64,000 nt of DNA from Isoetes taiwanensis (GCA_021234155.1 JAJEKV010000112.1:2662282-2726281), one strand, 5' to 3'. Positions 1 to 11,630 are shown, counted from the first letter of the stretch. Program-made: numbers and translations. The notes: generated by a model from the letters alone, not told the origin.

Positions 1-515
1 GACACGAGATGTTTCTGTCCGTAGCAAAAATAGGAAATGGTTTCTAGCAGATGTCCCTCAAGTTTTCTGTGTATTTCCAACTGAACATAGTGTTTTCCAT
101 TATACACTTGCCGGTTTCCCCTAGGGTATCTGTAAGTATGTTATGGAAGATCTTGGGTAAACATATTTTATCTAGAATTTTGGATAAGAACGTGCTGTGG
201 ATAATTTTCTTCTTGTCTTTGGCTCCGACCGTATTAAGATGTACTCTTCCTAAACAGTCTTTTCTAATTGTTCTATGAATCTGAAAAAATCACAAGGGAA
301 ATCACCATTAAAGTAGATACCCTGCTATGAGCAGCAAAGGTACGGGTACTAGATGACCGAGTCATTGGGTATTGATCAGGCCGAGTGGCAGAGGGGTACT
401 TAAAAGTATAGTGTCAATAGGTATTGACGTTTAAATACAATTGATAGACCAACAAAATAAACAAGTGCATATTTTAAACAAAGCAAGTGCAAGATCAAAT
501 AAAATAGAAAATACC
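1..515. other. No supported gene
   Basis: I see no convincing coding exon here. The short open frames have no recognisable motif and no good splice context. The stretch lies downstream, on the minus strand, of the orphan gene that ends near 738 or 516, so it may hold that gene's 3' untranslated region or terminator, but I cannot point to a specific signal. Confidence 0.4.
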
Positions 516-737
516 TCAATATTTGAGTTTTTGTCCTTGTGCACCAGCAGTACGGTCTTCAACTTGGGGTGCAGCCTTGTTGACTGAGGTTTCAACATTT
601 TTACTAGAACCCAAGTATTCAATTGAATCGCAGTCGGTCTCTTTTTTTGTATTACTGTTTGGGGCAATGGTCATTCTAGGCGGATAACTCACCCTAGTAT
701 TGGAGCAGCTTGAGATACTTGTGCATGCTTGCTTGAA
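516..737 (-). CDS. In-frame extension beyond the TAG
   Basis: After the TAG that closes the long exon, the same frame stays open for 73 more codons to TGA at 518-516. The translation is rich in charged and polar residues (for example NTKKETDCDSIEYLGSSKN), which is more coding-like than random AT-rich sequence. A GTGAGT donor-like motif near 695 and an AG near 676 also offer splicing explanations. It may be a former C-terminus cut off by a nonsense mutation, a readthrough extension, or an alternatively spliced last exon. This is inference from an open frame only. Confidence 0.3.
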   Translation of the reverse strand, partial: FKQACTSISSCSNTRVSYPPRMTIAPNSNTKKETDCDSIEYLGSSKNVETSVNKAAPQVEDRTAGAQGQKLKY

Positions 738-2039
738 CTATTTTTTGCCACGAAATGAAGGGGCTGGGGCCCTTGTATTTTTCAGAAAACTAATTGGTTT
801 AATAGTTTTCTCACTGATCTCCACCATCTTGCACTTGGACCTGCTGAGCTTAAAGTCAGCCCATGGGTCTGCTGCCAGATCCATAGTCATAGAGATAAAG
901 GTATTCCTCATTTCTAGGTATGATAAATATGCCAAAATGCTCTTTTTGAAGGTATTCTTGAGAAGGCTAGTGAAGGAGAAAGCAGCTGACATGTTAGGAA
1001 AAAGATCATCAAGATTATTAAACATGTACCAGATAGCATGGTCGAACCAAGTCATGTTATCTCTGCATTGCAGCTTTTTGTCTTTGAAGTTTTTGCCGCG
1101 GTTTTCACAACCACACTTCAGGTATGGGCATAATGTCCTCCACATTTTTTTCACATAAAACTCATCTCTTGTTTCAGTGGGGTAAGCCTGATGTCCTTTC
1201 TGACTGATGTACATATAGGGCTCCTTGTTACAGGTCTTATCAAAATACCTGCAATCTATGTTCAATTTAATTCTATCCTTTTTGACGAATTTGTCCATTT
1301 TTTCAGCAGCAACTTTGGTCGCCTCAATTTGGGCTGGTGTGATTCCTCCGAGAATGATCCACGCTTCCATACTGATAGGTGCAAGCGCCCCAAAATTTTT
1401 GGACCTCCAGATGCCCTGGTTATATAATAGAGCTTGATGTTCTACCAATCTTTCTGGTATAATAGGAAACAGAAGACAATTTTCGAGGGTAAAGTTGAAA
1501 TTGTCGTTGTTAAGGTCGGGATTAGTGTAATCCTTCTGCAGTACCTTTTTATCATTTTCAGAAAGCAGTGAGGCCCCGAAGGGATCATCCATACCTTCTT
1601 CTTGTGTTAATAGAAGTGGGTCCACTTCTTCATCCTCCACCGGAATTTTATTGGCTGCCTTGAGTGCCACCGTTCCTTTGGTGAACATTGTCTTGCAAGT
1701 GTCTTCCTCAGTGGTCCATTTATAGATCTTGTTGGGCAGAGAGCTATAGACTTCATCAATGATGGCCAAATACTCCTCGTCCTTGGCCTTATTTATAACT
1801 GGAATTAAGTAAATCCATTCGCTGCAACCAAGGTGCGTGACAGCAGAGAAGTCACCATCTTTTCTCAAAGCCTCTTTTTCATGTATGTATTCGTGCACTC
1901 GGTTGTCTTTGATACAACATAGGAGAGTTTGTACAACATTATTTGGACATTCCATCTTGCTCATAGCATAACCTAGATCAGATAACTCCTTGTTCCAAGT
2001 GGGAGGGATGATGATGAACTGTTCTTCATCAAAAACATC
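738..2039 (-). CDS. Long second exon of an orphan gene
   Basis: A 434-codon open stretch starts directly after a splice acceptor (AG at 2041-2040, with an in-frame stop just upstream) and ends at TAG 740-738. I do not recognise the family. Seen in the protein: an acidic first third, a central segment with IILGGITPAQIEATKVAAEK, a cysteine-containing patch (CPYLKCGCENRGKNFKDKKL), and a basic tail ending SFRGKK. There is no signal peptide or clear membrane segment. It joins in phase 0 to the candidate first exon at 4459-4785, giving a protein of about 543 residues. It could be a lineage-specific plant gene or a domesticated capsid-like or gag-like protein; no diagnostic motif decides this. The unbroken length argues that it is, or recently was, under coding constraint. 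Confidence 0.6.
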   Translation of the reverse strand, partial: DVFDEEQFIIIPPTWNKELSDLGYAMSKMECPNNVVQTLLCCIKDNRVHEYIHEKEALRKDGDFSAVTHLGCSEWIYLIPVINKAKDEEYLAIIDEVYSSLPNKIYKWTTEEDTCKTMFTKGTVALKAANKIPVEDEEVDPLLLTQEEGMDDPFGASLLSENDKKVLQKDYTNPDLNNDNFNFTLENCLLFPIIPERLVEHQALLYNQGIWRSKNFGALAPISMEAWIILGGITPAQIEATKVAAEKMDKFVKKDRIKLNIDCRYFDKTCNKEPYMYISQKGHQAYPTETRDEFYVKKMWRTLCPYLKCGCENRGKNFKDKKLQCRDNMTWFDHAIWYMFNNLDDLFPNMSAAFSFTSLLKNTFKKSILAYLSYLEMRNTFISMTMDLAADPWADFKLSRSKCKMVEISEKTIKPISFLKNTRAPAPSFRGKK

Positions 2040-4458
2040 CTGAAATGTTCAACAAACATAAGTATGTAGCAATGTGAGTGCAAGAAATAGAGAGAACAGA
2101 AGGATATAGACCAAAAAAACACAGCCAACTCTGGTTAAACCAGAGAATTGAAGTGTCTAAAAAAAACCCGGCCTGGCCTAGCAAACTAGGCCACGCATCA
2201 GTTTCGGTCAATCCCTCTACTGTCTATTCAATCCGAGTATTTGAACATTCATTCAAATCTGGTGCCTGTAGTCCTTTTAGTCTAATCATTCTTTTTCTTA
2301 TATACGACATTAGAGCCATGTGATCAGGAAGAACTTGAGACTTTGCGGTCAGGTGATCCAGTCAAAACCCAAAGAGCATTTATAAAGACCAAGTGGAACA
2401 AAACAACTTATCAAAATTCATGTCTTATATTCACTAAAACATGCAATTGTTTTAAGTATTGTCCATTAGACCTATGGAACCATTATGAGGACATGGATAC
2501 AAGCAGGAATTACTAGGGAATCACAATGTTTCAATGTTGGTATGCCTAAACAGCATGCGCTTAAAATATTCCAATTAACCTACACAACTTTGAACTCGGA
2601 GTTGGGACTCCCATCTTGAATCAGTAATACAATGTTACAGATCCCTAGGTCAAGCACATCCCATGAGGGATCATTTCATTGGAGATTCGTGTAACGTTAG
2701 CATGATCTTAGGACAGTGCAACTTGATTCAGAAATACATTGTTACAAATCCCTAGGTCAAGCACATCTTGAAACAGGCCTGTAAAATTTGCCAGTGTAAC
2801 AGCAATTAGCTGCCAAGATGGAAGGAAATTAGCATCTGCTGAGTTGTCTCAATCTAGATTGTGTTCCAAGCATATCTCAGAAGAACCTTTGCAACCATGC
2901 CATCCATTCATGGTGAACTCAAGCGCACAAGTCTGCGGATACAATGTCCGTTTTCAAAGATTGTTTTAGTCATTTAAAACAGTCATTCAAAGGTATCAAA
3001 CAATTACTAATCAGTTAAGACTGCAAGGAACTGCAAATGGACATCTAATGAAGTTCACAAGTTGCTCAAATGTAATCCGAAGTTGAAAAAGGCAGAGATT
3101 CAGCTTGCTCAACTGAAGCTGGCAATAGACTCAGCAAAAATAAACGAAAGCATAGGAAAAATGACAGATCAAAGGAGGACACCCAAGTTACTTGTTGGCA
3201 TTGCTGGGCAGAAATGTCACTACATGAATAAAGTCACTACAGGAATCATTGCTCAGACTTTAAGAGATTGTTGCAGATTCTAATTCTAAAGCATCTCAAT
3301 CTTCCTCTTCAGCACAAAGAGAGGTCATTCTGTTTTGGAGGCTATGAACAATGGTAATGTTTGTCAGTCACAAGCCAGGGGAGCTATACATTCCGAATAT
3401 CCAGCACCTTTGGCAGGGACGGGTGCATTATACTAACAGTAAACTCCTCTAGGAATGTCTTTATGAGTAATTAGACTCATTACGTAGTAAACCCTGCTCA
3501 CTTCTTATTTCAGACCTGCTACAATTAACTGTAGTACATTTAGAAAAACCGAAATGAATTGTACATGTAATAAACCCAAGAGGGGAGACGATAGGTAAAC
3601 AGCTAAGACTAAATGCCCATTTATGCATGGATAACCTTTCTCATAAACTATCATCTTTTATACTCTTTTAAACATTTAGTATTCCGTGGCATATTTCTAT
3701 TAAAGAAGAACAGAATACATTGTTTTTAAAGGATCCAGAAATCCATGTAGTATGGTAACGAAAAAAAGGGGAATACAGCAAGTGTGCCATTTAAACTTTA
3801 ATACTGACATATCCAAAGCAGCCTAGACAAAATAAACATAACATCCTTTGTACTATTCAAATGTTTCTACCAGCGGATAGCAAAATATAGCATAGTTACC
3901 AGCTATGCATTAAGCTACCTATTCAGGAAAAAATACCATAACCTGAGAAACAGGAATTTAAAGATAGAAATATTATAGTAAACAATGTTGCCTCCATGGA
4001 TTGTTCCACTATGTTAGGTATGCCGTCTAGTCCAGTTTCCGGAGACCCTCAATCTTCAAGCAAAACAGAAGCAAAAAATGACAAAGGTAGGAGAAGCTCG
4101 GTACCTGCAGCCAAACGACATGACATTAGCATGAAAATGGTAATGCATGAAGGGCCAAAAGGTACAATGAGACTTCTCGGTTTATCACCGTTCAGCCTTT
4201 GTAACCTTTTGCCCTGCAAGCATGAGAAACAGGGTAGAAAACAAGACCAGCATTTAAATTGTTATCATAGAAAGTTCTCAGTTAAATAACAAAGGAACAT
4301 GATCTGAAGTTCAGTCAAAGCCAAATCTAACAGATAATTAGACCTATGTTATGGCAGATAAACTCAGGTGTATATTGGAGAACCTCGAGAGGAGCTAACA
4401 CTTCAGACAAATTCCAGTGGCAAAATCCGGACTAAAGGTGAAGGCATCTCAAGAATAC
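2040..4458 (-). other. Probable intron of the orphan gene
   Basis: This is about 2.4 kb between a GT donor (4458-4457) and the AG acceptor at 2041-2040, both phase 0. I see no further exon that I can defend. A 45-bp sequence occurs twice with small differences at about 2619-2665 and 2722-2768 (shared core CCTAGGTCAAGCACATC). The stretch is otherwise unremarkable AT-rich sequence. Confidence 0.4.
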
Positions 4459-4785
4459 CTGAAGTTCTTCTTGATCAGAAGAATTATCTTCTTCTTGTTG
4501 TGTTTCAGGAATAGATAGCTCAGCAACAGATCCCTTTTCATGAATATTACTGTGCAAACTGCTGGAGTCACCACTATGTTTCTTGTTGTCATTAGAGGCC
4601 TTAGCTCCAAACAAGCTTCTCTTCTGCCCTTTACTGCTCTTAAAATCAGCCATGGATTTGTTGTAGTCAGCAAACTCAGAATCGGACAAACAGGCTAAAA
4701 ATTCGGCATGTAAAAATTCGTCTCTCAAAGTTTCTTCGTCTGAACTAGAAGTGTATGGGTTTTGGTCTGAGTCTAAGTTCCCCAT
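4459..4785 (-). CDS. Candidate first exon of the orphan gene
   Basis: ATG at 4785 opens a 109-codon exon that ends with CAG before a GT donor at 4458. The product is acidic, Ser/Asp/Glu-rich and low in hydrophobics (MGNLDSDQNPYTSSSDEE at the start, an EEDNSSDQEEL patch at the end), so it is probably disordered. Its phase 0 end matches the phase 0 start of the exon at 2039, which supports one spliced gene. The frame is also open a few codons upstream of the ATG to an AG at about 4808, so this could instead be an internal exon. A short coding-like stretch ending in GTAAGA near 4852 might then be an earlier exon, but its phase does not fit simply. Confidence 0.5.
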
Positions 4786-4800
4786 TTGACCAAATCCGGG

Positions 4801-4809
4801 AACCCTAAA
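4801..4809. promoter_or_regulatory. Telo-box-like motif (AACCCTAAA)
   Basis: AACCCTAAA lies 16 bp upstream of the ATG at 4785. Telo-boxes of this kind are common in the 5' regions of plant housekeeping genes. The position supports a transcription start here, but one short motif is weak evidence on its own. Confidence 0.3.
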
Positions 4810-6868
4810 TTATCAATCAGAGACGTATGTTTGGATAAGGAGGATCTTACCGGATCAAAAAGAAAAGAGTAGATTGCCATCTTCTAACAAGCTATTGTAT
4901 GTGGCAGGTCGCCCTCCAAATGTCAGGAATAAGAGCTGCATTGTCAGTCGTCTAACCATGATAGACCCATTTGCCATGCTTCGGGACCTTCGAGCATGTG
5001 TAAAAATATTTTCCAAGGTTTAACAAATGGGAAAAAAAATTTAAACACAATATATCAGTTAGAAACATCAATTTTAAGTTAGGTGAGAATAGTCATGAGT
5101 CATTAGTATAAAGCAAATGGGTTCAGACTATTAGCTAGTGGATAGGAGTAGGATGTGGAGTGATCAATCTTTTAAGCGTGGAAACGATTCCAGGAATTTA
5201 AGTGACTGCTTATAGACAAGACCATCTATGGTCATTTAGAATGGTCAGCACAATATACCAACAATTTATTGCATGGTATATCTATTTAAAAGCAAATTTA
5301 ATTATCATAAGTAGAGTTGGAAGCTAGAAATATCAAGTAGAACCTATATGTCTTAAGCCAGATGCAATAATACATAGTAAGATACCATGTGTATTATAAT
5401 ACGAGTCTAATATTACGGTGATACTCTAGTGTTGGAAAACAAAGTAGGAACACTAGTGTATGTCCTGCATGGTTATTTTGCCCATGATGTTAGTGTATAT
5501 ACACCAAGTCCATGCCCAATCACAAGTTTTGAACTGGGACATGCAAGATTTACAATGTTTATATATATATATATATATAAAAAAAAAAAAAAAAAAAAAC
5601 CTTAAGTCTGGTACAGACCAGACCATTAATCTTAATCAAGACCTTTGTCTAAATCAAGATTCAATTTGCAGCTCTTAAGGCATACAGGTGTATATGCATT
5701 AAGACATAGACCTGGTTACAACTTTTTCCTTTCCATATCATTTATATTCAATACTTTATGAAGAACAAAACATATATCAGTTTTTGCCTTAAGACTTGGA
5801 CAAAGTCATCATTTTCATATATTCAATAATGTAAAACATCTCTGAAATTTCATAACAGCAATAATGCTGCCCCAACTTATATTATGAGCAAGTAAATTAC
5901 CTTTATTAATAATAGCATATCAAGTTTATCTTACAACCATTATGACATCGTCAGAGTACAAATGTAGAAACTTCACGTTATATCTTCCATCCGAAAGGCG
6001 TAAATCCAGCTACTTGTTTAAAAGAAAACAAAACAGAGAGTAGAGGACCCTGTTACCTGCAGTAGAACCAAAGGACGGTTAGCCAAGTTCATGGGTAAAG
6101 GCCTAAGCTACTAGCAGGCGTCATGGGGTCCTCTAAGGTTATCCCCCTTCACACTGCTTGCAATCAGTAAATACTTAAATTTATACATGGAAAATGTGCA
6201 CAATCTTACCAAATGGTATAATACAATTCTAGATACAATAAAGTCTACTTACAACCCTGCATAACAGCATTTTCTATAGGCAACTTTCAACCTGTATTTC
6301 CCGGCTTCAAGGGGATAACCCATCTCTCTATTATATTGGTAGTCTACCTTAATGCCATCTCATAAAAGCTTTAAGCTCTGCCTATGCAGAACAATACCTA
6401 TGCCATGTTTTCTATAACAGGTTGCCACTCATAAAAGATAAATTCAATTCCACACAACTCAACTTCATAGCAACCCATGTGCAGATAAAACAATCCAAGT
6501 AAAATCTCATAGATCAGTAGCTTATCATGGCTTTCCACAAAATCGTAATCCAGTTGCTTAACTACATGCATGCACGCTTGAATAGCAACTGTACTTTTAA
6601 GTTATCTTATCCCCTTATATCAACAATATTAGATCAGTGGCATTATATCCAGATCATACACACATCAAGAATCTTTAGGAAGCCTTCACTGTTTTCAACT
6701 AGTTAACTTATGTGCCAACTTAGATTTACTTTCCTGTTTACACACAGAAATCATAGAAAATTTTCCAAACCTTGTTTATAATAAATGCCTATCTGCCTAT
6801 GCAGTAAAATGAAAGCAATATTATAAGGCAAGCAATGCAGTATTCTAATATTTAAATCAACTTCAGAC
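4810..6868. other. No firm gene; one possible exon
   Basis: Mostly plain AT-rich sequence. On the minus strand a short open stretch (MNLANRPLVLLQ) ends with CAG before a GTAACA donor near 6058 and is preceded by an AG near 6104, so a small exon is possible. Nothing else is supported apart from the simple repeat at 5561-5599. Confidence 0.3.
5561..5599. repeat. (AT)n followed by poly-A
   Basis: About nine AT dinucleotides run directly into about 20 adenines. This compound simple repeat may be a retroposed poly-A tail or slippage-prone sequence. No flanking target duplication is obvious. Confidence 0.9.
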
Positions 6869-7153
6869 CTGATTTGCTCGTAGGCGATCAAGTGCTTTGC
6901 GAATGCCAAGAGCATCTTTAGCATTGAGAACTCTCGTATTTCACATCATCTCTGAGCACAAATATCAGCTTACTGCTATCAACAACGTTGCTCTCTTCCT
7001 TGCTTTTTTTAATTTGCAGATTTCAATCCAAGGACCACTGCAGACTTATGTAGCTGCTGCATTTTCTTTCCATATGCCTTTCCCATTTCTTCAGCAATAA
7101 GATTACTAGCGGCATCATTCATGTCATGCCCATCACCGACGGCCTTTTCCACA
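6869..7153 (-). pseudogene. Coding-like stretch in three frames, unknown protein
   Basis: Three consecutive coding-like segments sit in different frames. From 7152 the first reads VEKAVGDGHDMNDAASNL then IAEEMGKAYGKKMQQLHK. The second reads KKSKEESNVVDSSKLIFVLR and the third, ending at a CAG/GT boundary at 6869, reads RVLNAKDALGIRKALDRLRA. The block starts after an AG acceptor (7155-7154). Each piece has the charged helical character of a real protein. The frame breaks, one beside a seven-base A run, could be pseudogene indels, unrecognised tiny introns or sequence errors. I do not recognise the family. Confidence 0.4.
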
Positions 7154-7282
7154 CTACAGAAACAATACAATAGCGGCTCCATGCCCTAACTTCTTGCTTA
7201 TAGCCAGGAACCCTAATGGAACAAACCCTAGGCAAATGCCCTAATTACGGATAGCACCAAGCCTGAATCGTCCACGACTTAC

Positions 7283-7312
7283 CTTACAATTTACCTCTGC
7301 CATCTGCATCAT
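7283..7312 (-). CDS. Possible short first exon
   Basis: ATG at 7312 begins MMQMAEVNCK and is followed by a strong GTAAGT donor at 7282. It lies just upstream of the coding-like block at 7153-6869, but its phase 0 end does not join that block's first frame, so the link is unproven. It may be a non-coding or alternative leader exon. Confidence 0.25.
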
Positions 7313-7633
7313 CCGATTCTAACACACACTGCGTGTTTGAATGGTCCAGATCTTTCCATGCTGTCAAAGCAAAGCATCTGCATCCACATAGTTTTTGCCA
7401 CACTAAGTGTAATCGTCAAATAATCTTTTCCAAGCAACCACTGGTATCTTTAAAAATTACCATTGCATAAACTCTTGTTTATATGCTAGCTTGCCCACTA
7501 GCACTTTAGCGACAACAAATGCTCACGAATGTGCAAATATGAGTTTACACAGGCTACTTATTTGTTTTAAACTCATTTTGGTAACCAGTCCATGAAGAAC
7601 GGTTAATGTCATATATTTCATGGACTTACTAAT

Positions 7634-7661
<28 letters not shown>
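7634..7661. repeat. Poly-A tract (28 bp)
   Basis: An uninterrupted run of adenines directly abuts the 23-bp repeat array that starts at 7663. The pairing looks like a composite low-complexity insertion. Confidence 0.95.
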
Positions 7662-7662
<1 letters not shown>

Positions 7663-7664
<2 letters not shown>

Positions 7665-7782
7665 TATCGAGTTCGATATACGCCGTATATCTAACTCGAT
7701 ATATGTTGTATATCGAACTCGATATACGCTGTATATTTTTATATCGAGTTCAATATACGCAGTATATCTAACTCGATATACG
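7663..7782. repeat. 23-bp palindromic minisatellite, five units
   Basis: Units of about 23 bp of the form TATATCGAGTTCGATATACG alternate with variants carrying TCTAACTCGATATA. Each unit is nearly its own reverse complement, so the array can form many small hairpins. A ten-base interruption (TATATTTTTA) separates units three and four. Confidence 0.85.
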
Positions 7783-8451
7783 TTTGGTTTTGAATGTATA
7801 GTTAGGGTGCCAATAGTAGCACTGATTTACTAGTCTAACAGTGGTGATTTTTCTTCCAATTTATGATCGAATTTTAGTGCTTTTGATGAGGAGGGCATCT
7901 AAGAATCCTAGAGGAATAACCCTACTACAACGGATAGGAATTGGCATGCTAATCAACATGCCATCCATGCTATGTGCTGCAGCAGTAGAAGGCATTTACA
8001 GTAACAGGGCAGGTAGAATTTTTCTATGACCAGGCGCATGGGAAAAGAAGATGGATTGAGAACAACATAAATCAAGGCAGGTTGGACATGTTTGACTGGC
8101 TACTGGGTGGATTGATAGGGCTGAATGTGATATGTTTCAGCAAGCAGGTGCTACATGTATAAGAATATAGCTCGAGAAAAACGGGAACAACTTGTTATCT
8201 AGGCCCATGTGGCCACTAGAGGACTTCGGTCCCTCCCTTTGTTGCACTCATTTGTTCTACCAAGTTGTGATATAGACCACCTCTCATCCTTTCTGCACGA
8301 TAATATTCGTGTTCCTAACTACTACTAGAGTCTCAAATGGAACAGTTTAGTACTTTTACATTTTGGCATATTATTGTATGGTGGACAAAAAATTCCTCAA
8401 GTGCTTATTAGTGGAGATTCCATTTCAAAAAATCGTTGGGTTAAAATGAAA
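7783..8451. other. No supported gene
   Basis: I see no exon with support. Several short open frames lack motifs. The stretch ends at the target-site T of the Helitron terminus at 8452. Confidence 0.4.
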
Positions 8452-8479
8452 CTAGTTATGGTGCTCGGCGTTGCCGAGC
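8452..8479 (-). mobile_element. Helitron 3' terminus (minus strand)
   Basis: On the minus strand the sequence GCTCGGCAACGCCGAGC (a 7-bp stem with a 3-nt loop) is followed by ACCATAACTAG and then T. A short GC-rich hairpin about ten bases before a CTRR end, next to a T, is the hallmark of a Helitron 3' end. The same layout with a closely related hairpin occurs at 57319-57346. The element body would extend to higher coordinates; I could not identify its 5' TC end or any Rep/helicase coding sequence. Confidence 0.65.
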
Positions 8480-10440
8480 TTAGTGATAATTTGAAGAGGT
8501 GGTTGTTTAATACTCAAAAAAGATTTGAGGGAAAAAAAGTCAGCATTTGAATAAGATGTAATGTTATGGTTTTCTTCGACATGTATTTGAACAGCATAAT
8601 GTGTTTACAGTATCAACAAAAAGAAATTTAGTCTAAAAGAATCTAACAATTAAACGTACCATTGAACATTGAAGGGAGAGTGAGAAATGCTTTTATTTTC
8701 AATCCATTTTCAATAAATGCAGTTAGCAATTCTTCCTCATAAAACAAATCAAATCCCATGTAGTTTGGAAAGAATAAGTTCTTAAGAGTTCAGAAGCCTA
8801 TATGCGATTGGGAAAGATGTCACGCAAGTAGACATAAATTTGAGAAAGAGGAATAATATAAATAGGTAGGAAATTTCGAGGATATATTATTTTGATTTTA
8901 TGACGACATTTGAACTGAAGAGTGTTTTGGGAAATTGACAATACCAATTAAGACTTGAATCTTGCATATCCAGAGGAATCTACCATGCAAATGCTTAGGG
9001 TGGGTATGATAATGTTGTAGAATGAAAGATATTTTAAGCACTTTAGTTGATACCTTGTTAGAGAGAGGCAAATTAATGAGCTATAGAAACAATAGTGCCA
9101 AGATAAGAGGTCATGCCTTATATGCTCATTATGGTATAGCGAGGATTTGTTGGATGAAGTTCACTTTTTGAAATTGTTTTCCAATTTCTTGTTTAATAAC
9201 GACAGATAATGCCAATGAACAGTGGGAATTTACTTGGTGCCCTACATTTATAACTATTTCATGTTAGAGACGGCGAATGAGAATATAATTGCATTTGGTG
9301 CCTTATATTTGTAACAACCATTTCATAATGTGCAATGTAGAGAAATGGTTTTGAAATTTTGGACATCCATTTATGGATATTTGCTACTCCAAAAGCTCGT
9401 CATAAGGTACCAGGAGAACCATCGAGATGGCTATTGCCCATTCATTTTTATTCTCACATTTTGCACATTTCTTAACGGATTGAAAGGCCTTTGTGGATTG
9501 AAAGTCTCCAAAAGAAATAATGAAAGAAATTTGTACTTTAAAGAGGGTATTATGACTCATGACAATGCAAGCTGGTTGATTTCATGGATGGAAACAGGTA
9601 TTCTAATAATAAATTATAATAAAAGTTTGTAATAAAAGTAAAAACATGAATGTCCAAAAAAGGCAATCACAAACGCTAGATTAATGTGATTGTTCGGATA
9701 AAGTAAGGCAGGACGCATAACTTAGAATTCAGTTATCCTTCATCCTAAACTACCTTCATCCTAAACTACCCTTTGTTGATTTGTTCAAACTCCAATATCA
9801 AACACAACGCCTCAAAGCTCAATATCTTTATGTTATTTTATCTTGAAGCTCAAAACATCCAATGCATTACCATTCTTTGAGGCATGACAAAGACAATAAA
9901 GCATACATAAGAGTAATATGAGACAAATGCACCATCCGTAGACATAACAAACATCCACCCCTAATGCATTTGCGACTTTCAAATGGAAAGTCTATTTTGA
10001 TGTAGAAATCCCACTATAGTGGGTATACATGAACAAAATTCTTTCTAAACAGGATAATCTATGATAGCTTTACAATAATAAACAGTGATAATTCATTCAC
10101 AATCGTCTTCGTTTATTTATGTTTGAAGGGTGGGAAATAACCCATCTGCAATGCCACGTCTTGGTTGGAGAGGCCTGTCTGAAAAGATGCTAAAATTTGA
10201 AAACCTATATAACATAAAACATATAAGAGCTTTTAATACTGAAAATTAGTTGCTATTTACATCAGAATAAGAAAAGCATGAAAACCAGATAGTTTATTCT
10301 TGTGGTCAACTTGAGCCTTGAAATTTTTAAGTGATTACAGAGGTTGCATATTCACTCACGTGTTAACATAAGTCATGTATTAACACAAATAACATGAACA
10401 TCAATACCCGACGCTTGTCTAGCAGAATTACTTTAGTAGC
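8480..10440. other. No supported gene; possible Helitron body
   Basis: This follows the Helitron 3' end on the element side and may be its non-autonomous body. Open frames here, including 100 codons at 9330-9632 (+), have no recognisable domain and start or stop without splice or promoter context. I see no transposase. Confidence 0.35.
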
Positions 10441-10459
10441 ACAACCTTATCTACAATGG

Positions 10460-10815
10460 AAGCACAAATAGTAACCATAGCATCAACTTATTCCTGACAC
10501 CTCAAACATTCAGATGCTTTAAACTACAAAGTAGAAGCATGTGGCATCTACCTAATGCTGACACCTTAACATTCAACTGAGCATCCTACATTTTCTGTTC
10601 ACGTAGGAATAGTAAACATGGCATCTGCTCCCACAACTTCATGCCTTAGGATTAACTATTGCTGACAACAAATGTACTAAGCTACAAAGTAGCATGTGGC
10701 AGCATCCTGTTCCTGACACCTATAGCATTCAACTGAGCATGCTTCATTTTCTTCACAAATAGTAAACATGGCATCTGCTCCTACAACCTCACACCTTGGG
10801 GATTAACTATTGGCT
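10460..10815. repeat. Diverged tandem repeat of about 150 bp
   Basis: A unit containing CTACAAAGTAG, CATGTGGCA, CTGACACCT, CATTCAACTGAGCAT and ATAGTAAACATGGCATCTGC occurs twice (about 10525-10675 and 10677-10815), with a partial, more diverged copy before it. The copies differ by scattered substitutions and indels. Confidence 0.7.
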
Positions 10816-11630
10816 TTCTTTAATATCTATTATTATTTATAGAAGACAATGCACAGAACCTAAATGGTGAATCATACCTGGTTGATATAAAGTGAATCAT
10901 ACCTGGTTGATATTTATACCTGGTTGAGACTTATAGGCATCCACAGGCTGCATAAGAGTTTAGAAGATGGCAGACAGGTAAATAGCTAGGAAGCAAAAAC
11001 ATGCAGGGAGAGACTCTGCACAACAATTTCAATTTAGGGCAACAATTTCAATTCAGGGCAGGCAGGCAATATCCAGGCTACAAATAAGAAATAAATGCCA
11101 AATTCGTTTTGCAAAATAAGAAACAGCTCATTTTACCACTGCGACTCGCATGAAACCAACAAATAGATAGGCTTCTCATTCATCTCAGCAGATTTCTACA
11201 ATGGTGGACAGTGGATAGCCGCACACATGCGAACTACCCACGAAAAATAAAGGGAAAATCCAATTATATCATTTGGACCCCAAAACCAAATACAATGCTA
11301 ATAGATGAGTGGCTGATGTACCGCCGAAAGCTTATCACCGGGATTAAAAACCCCCCTTTTCGGGTTTTCGAGGAAAAACCCTAGTGATAAGCCTTCAAAG
11401 GGGGCTTAGACAAACGTAAGGCATAGAATCGCCCCAAAACCCCCGCATGGAGAAGTCAAAACGGATGGCGCTCGCCAACCTGTACCTGCACATCACCAAC
11501 ACAACAAACGAGAAACATACCAGAGAAGAGCATCATCCAAGGGCGGAAAAAAGCATCACCCACCGGGTGGAAAAACATGAAAACATAACTTGTACAAAAT
11601 ATAATAAACAAAGAAAGGGGGAGGGTGGGT
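10816..11630. other. No supported gene
   Basis: AT-rich at first, becoming GC-richer after about 11300. A short frame at 11447 (+) has no recognisable domain. Short local repeats (ACCTGGTTGATAT near 10880-10925, CAACAATTTCAATT near 11025-11055) are the only structure seen. Confidence 0.4.

Noticed and set aside
700-1437. Plus-strand frames opposite the orphan exon
   Set aside because: Antisense shadows of the 434-codon minus-strand exon, with no motif of their own.
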